Source: E44-bin89 sp034409565
GTDB lineage: Bacteria > Chloroflexota > Dehalococcoidia > Dehalococcoidales > RBG-16-60-22
DNA: 64,000 bases
Assembly (NCBI GenBank): GCA_034409565.1
Contig: DAOUMS010000017.1
Location: 59,227-123,226, forward strand
Direction of reading: 5' to 3'
The translations under genes and the position numbers were made by a program. Under the pieces are notes generated by a model. The model saw only the letters and a program-made list of their open reading frames with translations. It made no database searches and was not told the origin of the DNA. This document shows positions 57,295-64,000 of this stretch, one piece after another (the stretch's first letter is position 1; each line of letters starts with the position of its first letter).

Positions 57295-60005
57295 ATACGC
57301 CATGGCATAATCTTCCCGCCAGTGAAGCTCTGGAGGCGCTTGGTTCCCGACGTTCCGGGCTGGACAGTAGCGAGGCCAAGTCCCGCCAGTTGCAGTACGG
57401 CCCGAATGAGCTGAAAGGCAAGAAAAAGACGCCGCCGCTAATCGTTTTCCTGAGGCAGTTTCTCAGCCCGCTCATTTACGTCCTGATGGTGGCCGCCATC
57501 ATCTCCCTCATCGCCGAGCACTTTCTCGACGCCGGCGTGATTCTGGGTGTGCTGGTGCTTAATGCTGTCATCGGCTTCGTACAGGAGACGCGCGCCGAGA
57601 AAGCGATGGCGGCGCTCATCCAGATGGCCGCGCCCAGGGCCCGTGTGCGGCGTGATGGTGAAATCAGGCTGGTCCCCGCCCGGGAGATTGTCCCCGGTGA
57701 TATCGTGCTGCTGGAAACGGGCGACCGGGTTCCGGCTGATGCCAGACTAATCGAAGTTTCCAACCTGAAGGTCAATGAGGCCATGCTCACCGGCGAGTCC
57801 GTGCCGGTTGACAAGTCCACTGATGCCATCGGTGAAGCTATACCTCTGGCGGAGAGAAAGAATATGGTGCACATGGGCACCATCGTCAACTACGGCCGGG
57901 CCACAGCGTTAATCGTCAGGACCGGCATGGCCACGGATATCGGCCAGATAGCCACCGCCATCCAGGAAATCAAGCCGGAGAAGACACCCCTGCAGAAAAA
58001 CATCAGCCGTCTCAGTCGCTATTTGGTCGCTCTTTTCCTCGGCATATGTGCCCTGCTGGTAGCGGTCGGCCTGCTCAAGGGGCTGGACAAACTGGAGGTA
58101 TTCATGCTGGCCGTGGCCGCCGCCGTTTCCGCCATACCGGAAGGCTTACCCGCCGTGGTCACCGTGGTGCTGGCAGTGGGCATGCACATCATGGCGCGGC
58201 GCAATGCCATCATCCGCAAACTGGTGGCCGTGGAGACCCTCGGTTCAGCCACGGTTATTTGCTCGGACAAGACCGGCACGCTGACCCTCAACGAGATGAC
58301 CGTGCAGCGTCTATACGTTGACGGCCAGACGATTGCAGTCACCGGCGAAGGCTACATACCCCGTGGTGAGTTCCGCCGCGATGGACAGCCGCTTGACCCC
58401 CAAAACGAGCCGTCAGTCTACTTGATGCTGCGCATCGGTGCACTCTGCAACGATTCTTTTCTGACCAGGAAAGATGAGGACGAATGCTGTGATATCTATG
58501 GCGACCCCACGGAAGGGGCCTTGCTGGTGGCGGCAACCAAAGCGGGCCTGAACAAGGAAAAACTGGAAAAGGCCTTCCCCCGCCTCGATGAAATCCCGTT
58601 CCAGAGCGAAAAACAGTACATGGTCACCCTCCACCCCCGTGACGGCGGCCGTACAGTTTATGTCAAGGGAGCTGTGGAGAAGATACTGGCGCTCAGCCAG
58701 TACCGACTCAAGGGAGAGCAGGTTGTCCCTCTCACCGAAAAAGACACCGAGCACATCATGCAGGCCAACACCGATATGGCCGGTCAGGCGCTGCGGGTAA
58801 TCGCCACCGCCTACGCCGACCTCCCCAGCGAGCTAGAGGACCTGAAAGACGAGCACATCCGGGGCAACCTGGTTTTCGTTGGCCTGGCGGGCATGGCTGA
58901 CCCGCCCCGGGAGGAGGCCAGAGAAGCGATACGACTGTGCCAGCAGGCCGGCATCAGGGTGGTGATGATTACCGGTGACCATAAAATTACCGCCGAGTCA
59001 ATCGCCCGCCAGCTTGACCTGCCGGCGCAGAAAACAGTGAGCGGCCTGGAACTCCAGCAGATGACCGATGAAGAGCTTTTTGAGCAGGTGGAAGACATCT
59101 CCGTTTTTGCCCGCATCGAGCCGCTGCATAAGCTCAGGATTGTGAACGCGCTGAAGAGCCACGGCCACGTGGTGGCCATGACCGGCGACGGCGTGAATGA
59201 TGCCCCGGCGCTCAAGGCGGCCAATATCGGCATTGCCATGGGTATCACCGGCACGGATGTGGCCAAAGAAGGCTCGGACGTGATTCTGGCCGATGACAAT
59301 TTCGCCTCGGTGGTGGCCGCCGTTGAGGAAGGCCGGGCCATTTTCAATCGTCTGCGCAACGTGCTCTTTTTCCTGCTGAGCACCAACCTGGGAGAGCTAC
59401 TGGCCCTGACCCTGGCGCTCCTTTTTGTGGGTAAAGCGCCACTGCTGGCGGTGCAGATTATCTGGATTAACCTAGTTACGGATACCACGGCGGCTGTCCC
59501 CCTGGGCCTGGAGCCAAAAGTGGGTGATGAACTGAAACAGCCACCCCGCCACTCCAGAGTGGGCATAATTTTCCCCGGGTTGCTCCTGCGCATCATCTTC
59601 ATGGCCACCTTCATGGGCCTGGGTGTCTTTTTTATCTTCCGCTGGGCGGAGCCCAGAATGAGTATTGAAGAAGCGCGTACCATCACCTTCTGCGCCATGG
59701 TCGCCTTCGAGTGGTTCCGCGCCTTCAACGCGCGCTCTGATGAACATACCATCTTTCGACTGGGCACCTTCCGTAATCGATGGCTCCTGATGGCCATTGC
59801 CGGCGCCGTCGCGCTCCAGTTAATCGCTGTCTACGCACCGTTCATGCAGGCGGCCTTCAGCACGGTACCGCTGACCGCGGAGAAATGGGGCATTGCGCTC
59901 ATCGCTGCCGGCTCTCTGTTTGTCATCGAGGAGACCAGAAAAATACTGTCCCCCAGACTCTTCAGCATGGGCAAATGGCATCCCTTGAAGGAAACTAATA
60001 CCTGA
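57291..60005 (+). CDS. P-type cation-transporting ATPase (Ca2+-type, P2A)
   Basis: The 904-residue protein has the P2-type layout: an N-terminal cation_ATPase_N domain (WHNLPASEALEALGSRRSGL), MLTGESVPVDKS (actuator), the phosphorylation site Asp326 in CSDKTGTLTLNEM, MVTLHPRDGGRTVYVKGAVEKIL (nucleotide domain), MITGDHKITAESIA and AMTGDGVNDAPALKAANIGIAMG, and IWINLVTDTTAAVPLGLEP with acidic and polar cation ligands. It resembles SERCA/PMR1-like calcium pumps. The start ATG overlaps the activase gene stop by 4 bp (ATGA). Confidence 0.94.
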   Translation: MNTPWHNLPASEALEALGSRRSGLDSSEAKSRQLQYGPNELKGKKKTPPLIVFLRQFLSPLIYVLMVAAIISLIAEHFLDAGVILGVLVLNAVIGFVQETRAEKAMAALIQMAAPRARVRRDGEIRLVPAREIVPGDIVLLETGDRVPADARLIEVSNLKVNEAMLTGESVPVDKSTDAIGEAIPLAERKNMVHMGTIVNYGRATALIVRTGMATDIGQIATAIQEIKPEKTPLQKNISRLSRYLVALFLGICALLVAVGLLKGLDKLEVFMLAVAAAVSAIPEGLPAVVTVVLAVGMHIMARRNAIIRKLVAVETLGSATVICSDKTGTLTLNEMTVQRLYVDGQTIAVTGEGYIPRGEFRRDGQPLDPQNEPSVYLMLRIGALCNDSFLTRKDEDECCDIYGDPTEGALLVAATKAGLNKEKLEKAFPRLDEIPFQSEKQYMVTLHPRDGGRTVYVKGAVEKILALSQYRLKGEQVVPLTEKDTEHIMQANTDMAGQALRVIATAYADLPSELEDLKDEHIRGNLVFVGLAGMADPPREEAREAIRLCQQAGIRVVMITGDHKITAESIARQLDLPAQKTVSGLELQQMTDEELFEQVEDISVFARIEPLHKLRIVNALKSHGHVVAMTGDGVNDAPALKAANIGIAMGITGTDVAKEGSDVILADDNFASVVAAVEEGRAIFNRLRNVLFFLLSTNLGELLALTLALLFVGKAPLLAVQIIWINLVTDTTAAVPLGLEPKVGDELKQPPRHSRVGIIFPGLLLRIIFMATFMGLGVFFIFRWAEPRMSIEEARTITFCAMVAFEWFRAFNARSDEHTIFRLGTFRNRWLLMAIAGAVALQLIAVYAPFMQAAFSTVPLTAEKWGIALIAAGSLFVIEETRKILSPRLFSMGKWHPLKETNT

Positions 60006-60036
60006 CAATAAGCAGGATTGAGAAAAGCAGCGGGGG

Positions 60037-61074
60037 CTATTCCAGCAAGATTTTGCCTTCTTTGACCAGCTTCTGGAAACAGGCCCTCATCTGGCTGGCC
60101 GTGTCCTCTGGCAGGGCGGTGCTGATGTAAATGCCGGAACCCATCTCGAAGCCGGCGATGGTGGTAAGACGGGGAACAATGCGGATATGCCAGTGGTAGT
60201 AAGGGTCTTCCTCATCCTCCGTAAGCGTGCTATCCACCATAAGGTTGAAGGCCGGATTGTCCAGCGATTCGTAAAGGCAGAGGAGAACGTTCTTCAGCGC
60301 TCTGGCCAGCTGGTTCAGGTACGTGTCTGGGAAGATGCCAAAGGAAGCGCAGTGGTCCTTGGGTATTATCCACGTCTCGTAGGCAGCATGTGAAGCATAG
60401 GGGTGGAAGACGACAAACTGCTCGGTCTTGACCACGATTCGCTCGTTCTTCTCCAGTTCCTTAGTCAGCAAATCGCAGTATAGACACCGGCCCCGGTCAA
60501 TATAATACTCATGGGCAATATCAAACTGACGATGGTAAGTGGGCGCTACAATAGGCGTGGCCACTATCTGCGAGTGCGGATGTACCAGCGAAGTGCCTGA
60601 AGCCCAGCCATAGTTTTTGAATATGGTTATAAACTTCAGATGTTTTTCCTTTTTCAGCGCGTTATATCTTTCCTGGTACGCAATAAGTACCTTCTCCACC
60701 TGCTCATAGCTCATCAACGCCATGGGCATATTGTGCGACGGCGTCTCAACGATGACCTCATGTGCCCCGATGCCATCCATCTTGCGGAAAAGGTGTGCTT
60801 CCTCCACGATATTCCCACTTTCCCCGGGGGAGAGTGCAGCAAATCGGTTGGGCACCACTCTTACTTCCCAGGGAGTGCCCTGATTCGAAACGGGGAGGCG
60901 GAAAACCTCCGGAGGTGTCAGTCCTTCATTGCCCGGACAGAAGGGACAGGATGAATCCCAGTCTGGTAATTCATCCGCTGGTCTGGCGCGGTGTTTTGGC
61001 TGGGGGCGTCTGGCTCTCTCCGGTGCCAGTATTACCCAGGCCTTGGTCGTGGGATCCTGTCTCAGCTCTGACAT
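60037..61074 (-). CDS. galT: Galactose-1-phosphate uridylyltransferase
   Basis: The 345-residue HIT-superfamily protein has MSELRQDPTTKAWVILAPERARRP, the zinc cysteines CPFC and CLYCDLL, the active site SGTSLVHPHSQIVATPIV (HxHxQ) and YYHWHIRIVPRL. It swaps UMP between glucose and galactose-1-phosphate; some members act as ADP-glucose or UDP-sugar phosphorylases. It lies 51 bp after glgC on the same strand, so the two may be a sugar-nucleotide operon. Confidence 0.88.
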   Translation of the reverse strand: MSELRQDPTTKAWVILAPERARRPQPKHRARPADELPDWDSSCPFCPGNEGLTPPEVFRLPVSNQGTPWEVRVVPNRFAALSPGESGNIVEEAHLFRKMDGIGAHEVIVETPSHNMPMALMSYEQVEKVLIAYQERYNALKKEKHLKFITIFKNYGWASGTSLVHPHSQIVATPIVAPTYHRQFDIAHEYYIDRGRCLYCDLLTKELEKNERIVVKTEQFVVFHPYASHAAYETWIIPKDHCASFGIFPDTYLNQLARALKNVLLCLYESLDNPAFNLMVDSTLTEDEEDPYYHWHIRIVPRLTTIAGFEMGSGIYISTALPEDTASQMRACFQKLVKEGKILLE

Positions 61075-61125
61075 TCTGCTCGCTCGCCTTTCCCCTGAAT
61101 AAACAGGCCGCTTCCGGTGCTAATT

Positions 61126-62415
61126 TTATTCTTTTCGCGAAGAACGGCGCGGTTTTGGCCGTATCGTTTCACCGCTCTGGACAATGGAACTGCGGAAATC
61201 CTTCTCGGTAACATTACAGGCAATGGCACAGTTGCGGCCTATTTTCACTCCCTCTGGAATTCTCGCTCCCTTGCCGACCACGGTGAGACCGGTGTTGAGT
61301 ATGGTCGGTTCCTCACGGCTAATCTGGAAATCATTACCGGTACCCACGTGACTTCCCGCCTCGATAACAACCTGTTTATCGAGGATGGAATAATCAACAA
61401 CGCTCTCCCGGCCAATCACCGTATCATCCATAATCACCGAGTATTTGACCACGGTATTGGCCGCCACTACCACTCCTGGAGAAAGAACGGAATTTTCCAC
61501 CCGCCCCTCAATGACACAGCCATGTGATATCATGCTGTTGACCACATCGCCGCGGCGGGAAATGACCGCCGGCGACCTGGGTTCATCTTCCTTGGTGCGA
61601 ATCGGCCAGTCCGCGCTGAAACTGATGGATGGTGGTGAGTCAAGCAAGCGCATATTGGCTTCCCAGTAGCTCCGGATGGTACCAACATCCCGCCAGTACC
61701 CTTCAAAGTTGTAGGCATAAAGCCGGCAGTTGCCGACCAACTGCGGGAAGATATTCCGGCCAAAATCGTGTCTGGAAGAACGACGCTGGGTATCCTCCTC
61801 CAGAACCTGGTGCAGCAGCTCTTTCTGGAACACATACACACCCATGGAAACGAGGTCGCTCTTGGGCTCCTTCACCTTTTCCTGGAAGCCGGTAACCTGC
61901 TGGTTCTCGTCAACGGTTACCGTGCCAAAATTTATCAGCTCATCCCTCGGCAGACGAGTGACAGCGAGGGTAGCATCCGCCTGGTTTTTACGATGAAAAT
62001 CAATCATGTCGTTGTAGTCCATCTTGTAGATATGGTCGCCACTGAGTATTAACACCAGTTCCGCCTCCTGCTCTTCAATGTACTGCAGGTTTTGATAGAC
62101 GGCATCCGCTGTACCCTTATACCAGTCGCGACCCTCCTCACGTGCCAGGTACGGATGCAGGAGCTGGATTCTGCCATCGGGGCGGGCAAATCCCCAGGGC
62201 ACACCAATACCGATATGGTCTGTCAGCGAGCGCGGTTGATATTGAGTGAGTATGGCCACATTATAAATGTCGGAATTAACACAGTTGCTCAGGGTGAAGT
62301 CAATAATACGGTATTTACCGCCAAAAGGAACCGCCGGTTTTGTCCTCTCCACCGCCAGAATTCCCAGCCGCTCTCCGGTACCACCGGCCAGAATGATAGC
62401 CACGACTCCTTCCAT
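61126..62415 (-). CDS. glgC: Glucose-1-phosphate adenylyltransferase
   Basis: The 429-residue protein is ADP-glucose pyrophosphorylase: VVAIILAGGTGERLGILAVE, KPAVPFGGKYRIIDFTLSNCVNS, WYKGTADAVYQNL, ILSGDHIYKMDY and a left-handed beta-helix C-terminus with hexapeptide repeats (GCVIEGRVENSVLSPGVVV). It makes ADP-glucose for glycogen. The ATG at 62415 is preceded by AGGAGG; a GTG three codons earlier lies too close. Confidence 0.94.
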   Translation of the reverse strand: MEGVVAIILAGGTGERLGILAVERTKPAVPFGGKYRIIDFTLSNCVNSDIYNVAILTQYQPRSLTDHIGIGVPWGFARPDGRIQLLHPYLAREEGRDWYKGTADAVYQNLQYIEEQEAELVLILSGDHIYKMDYNDMIDFHRKNQADATLAVTRLPRDELINFGTVTVDENQQVTGFQEKVKEPKSDLVSMGVYVFQKELLHQVLEEDTQRRSSRHDFGRNIFPQLVGNCRLYAYNFEGYWRDVGTIRSYWEANMRLLDSPPSISFSADWPIRTKEDEPRSPAVISRRGDVVNSMISHGCVIEGRVENSVLSPGVVVAANTVVKYSVIMDDTVIGRESVVDYSILDKQVVIEAGSHVGTGNDFQISREEPTILNTGLTVVGKGARIPEGVKIGRNCAIACNVTEKDFRSSIVQSGETIRPKPRRSSRKE

Positions 62416-62900
62416 CGTAATCACCTCCTCTCCTGTGCTGTTTTGGGCAGTTTCCCGCCCCGTTACCTACCAAGGCACATTACGGAGCAACTACTCGGTT
62501 CATCGGGCTGCGCACAGCCGAAGCGTCGCATACCCTATTATATCTGTTTAGGCCAATATGTCAAATTTCCGGCACGCGGACGGCGGGTGCCGCAGGGGAA
62601 ACAGTCATCTCAGCATAAAGGCCTTTAACTTCGGTGGCAACGCCTTTCAGGTGGAAAAGGATTTATGATAAAGTATTATATAGAGGTTACTGAGGACAGA
62701 CTACCATGCCTACGTTACGGGCTTTCATCACCAACATGTCAGCGCCAATGCCTTTTCATCGAAAGGTGTATCTTCTATTTCGGAACAACCTTATCAAACT
62801 TGTCAAAAGGCAGAGTTGCTGTGGTCACCCCGGCGAGCCCGGTTGCTGAGAAAGCGAGGAGCTAACTCCCGGTGCGGGGGAGAAAAAGGAGGTTTAAGAA
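62416..62900 (+). other. Intergenic region between glgC and the desulforedoxin-type gene
   Basis: About 485 bp with the divergent control regions. A 66-codon plus-strand frame (62665-62865) has no ribosome binding site and no family features. I find no convincing riboswitch or RNA. Confidence 0.4.
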
Positions 62901-63062
62901 ATGGCAGTGGAGAAAGTTGGCGAAAGATATCGCTGCAACGTGTGCGGCAACGAGGTGGTGGTTACCGTGGTTGGCGGCGGCACCCTGGTCTGCTGCGGCG
63001 AGGACATGGAAAAAATCGGGAATCAGGAGAACCAGGCAAGAAACCTGCCACCTGATGGGTAA
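62901..63062 (+). CDS. Desulforedoxin-type small iron protein
   Basis: The 53-residue protein reads ERYRCNVCGNEVVVTVVGGG...LVCCGEDM: CxxC followed by a CC pair, the four-Cys rubredoxin-like iron site of desulforedoxin and of the N-terminal domain of desulfoferrodoxin. The catalytic superoxide reductase domain is absent. It probably handles electrons in oxygen defence. AAAAAGGAGG lies well placed before the ATG. Confidence 0.88.
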   Translation: MAVEKVGERYRCNVCGNEVVVTVVGGGTLVCCGEDMEKIGNQENQARNLPPDG

Positions 63063-63082
63063 AGCAGCTTGAGGTAAACAGC

Positions 63083-63475
63083 TTGTATTACTTCGCCTAC
63101 GGCTCCAATCTGAACCAGAAGCAGATGAAAGAACGCTGCCCGGACAGCAAGCCGCTTTTTACCGCTGTCCTGCCCAACTACAAGCTCATCTTTGCTGGCT
63201 GGTCGCGACAGTGGCGGGGAGGGGTGGCCAGCATCAAGTCGTATCGCGGGGAGCGGGTGCGGGGTGCCATCTACGAGGTTACGGAAGCCTGCCTGCAGAG
63301 ACTTGACCGGTATGAAATCGGTTACAACCGGCTCAAGGTCACTGTCTTTGGGGAGGACGATGAGCCCATCGAAGCTATCATTTACGCTAAAACCGGCCAG
63401 TTTGAAGATGCAGCACCTTCCAAAGAATACCTGGCGGTAATCCAGCAGGGCTTGAGGGACTGGCGCCTGTTCTGA
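63083..63475 (+). CDS. Gamma-glutamylcyclotransferase-fold protein
   Basis: The 130-residue protein has MYYFAYGSNLNQKQMKERCPDSK (the YGSNL motif), VRGAIYEVTEACLQRLDRYEI and the Glu in GEDDEPIEAIIY, the GGCT/AIG2-like pattern. It may act on gamma-glutamyl amines or carry an unknown substrate. The start is a TTG at 63083 with GAGG upstream. It is 20 bp downstream of the desulforedoxin-type gene and probably cotranscribed. Confidence 0.87.
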   Translation: MYYFAYGSNLNQKQMKERCPDSKPLFTAVLPNYKLIFAGWSRQWRGGVASIKSYRGERVRGAIYEVTEACLQRLDRYEIGYNRLKVTVFGEDDEPIEAIIYAKTGQFEDAAPSKEYLAVIQQGLRDWRLF

Positions 63476-63532
63476 ACCTGCCAGATGTATTTATATATGA
63501 TTTGTGAACAGGCTCTAAAGGAGAAAATATAC

Positions 63533-64000
63533 TTGAAATTGAAGCGAATCAAACACTCTCTCCTCGCTTTAACACCCGTGTTACTGGTGCTCATCCTGGC
63601 CATCACCGGCTGTGCTTCACAGGCACCAGCGCCAGCCGGGTCGGAACTGTCCGGCTCATTCAAAATAATCGGGTCAAATACGGTAACACCTCTGACCGCT
63701 GTCTGGGCGGAAGAGTTCATGAAAATGAACCCCAAGGTAAACATCGCCGTTAGCGGCCCGGGCTCTGGAGTCGGTATTGCCTCCTTGATTAATGGCACCA
63801 CCGACATCGCCCAGGCCTCCCGCAAGATGAAGGCAAAGGAATACGACCAGGCTAAAGAAAAAGGCGTGAACCCCTACGAAATCCAGGTCGCCACGGATGC
63901 CCTTTCCGTAGTCGTGCACCCCTCCAACCCCGTTTCCGAACTGACCATCGCCCAGCTTTCCGCCATCTTCACCAATGAGATAACCAACTGGAAGGAAGTT
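63533..64000 (+). CDS. pstS: Phosphate ABC transporter substrate-binding lipoprotein PstS, partial
   Basis: The frame is open to the window end. A TTG start at 63533 has AAGGAG upstream. A lipoprotein signal of about 26 residues ends AITGC with Cys as anchor. The PstS motifs are SFKIIGSNTVTPLTAVWAEEF, ISGPGSGVGIASLING-type phosphate-binding loop (NIAVSGPGSGVGIASL) and DIAQASRKMKAKE. It captures phosphate for the high-affinity Pst system; the rest of the operon would lie beyond the window. Confidence 0.9.
   Translation, partial: MKLKRIKHSLLALTPVLLVLILAITGCASQAPAPAGSELSGSFKIIGSNTVTPLTAVWAEEFMKMNPKVNIAVSGPGSGVGIASLINGTTDIAQASRKMKAKEYDQAKEKGVNPYEIQVATDALSVVVHPSNPVSELTIAQLSAIFTNEITNWKEV

Noticed and set aside
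62665..62865. 66-codon plus-strand frame in the glgC upstream gap
   Set aside because: No ribosome binding site and no recognisable sequence; the following gene has its own clear start.
1..64000. CRISPR arrays, insertion sequences or rRNA genes
   Set aside because: I saw no regularly spaced repeats, transposase motifs or rRNA sequence; one tRNA only.

Overview
The window looks like a chromosomal segment of a strictly anaerobic, Gram-positive-type or monoderm bacterium. The best guess is Chloroflexota, class Dehalococcoidia, from anoxic sediment or groundwater. This rests on gene content, not on a phylogenetic marker search: ferredoxin-dependent 2-oxoacid oxidoreductase, an ETF complex with extra iron-sulfur domains, 2-hydroxyacyl-CoA dehydratase activase-type proteins, a desulforedoxin-type protein, TRAP transport, uroporphyrinogen-decarboxylase-like proteins and many GTG/TTG starts. 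Most of the DNA is moderately G+C-rich with compact operons. One block (about 31.4-36.5 kb) is visibly A+T-rich and foreign.

Layout. 0-2.9 kb: translation and replication housekeeping on the minus strand (rpsF-ssb-rpsR, rpmH-rnpA-yidD, a beta-propeller protein) and tRNA-Asp. 3-8.8 kb: PLP aminotransferase, then etfB-etfA-membrane Fe-S oxidoreductase. 9-12.4 kb: TRAP transporter dctPQM. 12.5-15.7 kb: ComB-like phosphatase, a secreted orphan, Fe-alcohol dehydrogenase, YbaK. 15.8-18.8 kb: pseudopilin cluster. 19-22.1 kb: sorbitol/threonine-type dehydrogenase, HpcH aldolase, cysteine synthase. 22.1-30.3 kb: long minus-strand run with a 2-oxoacid:ferredoxin oxidoreductase, D-2-hydroxyacid dehydrogenase, acyl-CoA dehydrogenase, flavoprotein, phosphoesterase and MFS genes. 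30.4-31.4 kb: formyltransferase.

31.39-36.53 kb: an integrated element bounded by a 10-bp direct repeat. It carries a tyrosine recombinase, a strongly foldable ~135-nt RNA candidate, and a four-gene row: a SpoT-like HD hydrolase, a protein with a primase-like C-terminal half, a four-helix membrane protein, and a radical SAM protein that resembles viperin. A small membrane protein follows. I regard this as the candidate undescribed system: a nucleotide-centred, probably antiviral, cargo module. The element has inserted into a promoter, so a strong host promoter now reads into the integrase.

36.5-64 kb: back to host-like DNA. It holds a RAM-domain protein, a UroD-like protein, GYD and SnoaL proteins, gamma-glutamyltransferase, a C_GCAxxG_C_C protein, the moxR-DUF58-transglutaminase operon, an EamA transporter, a cyclophilin-like protein, a second D-2-hydroxyacid dehydrogenase, an MFS transporter, a pyruvate carboxylase B-like protein, a C45 peptidase-like protein, a lipoprotein, a 1380-residue activase fusion, a P-type ATPase, galT, glgC, a desulforedoxin-type protein, a gamma-glutamylcyclotransferase and the start of pstS. 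All family assignments are by reading; no database search was run.
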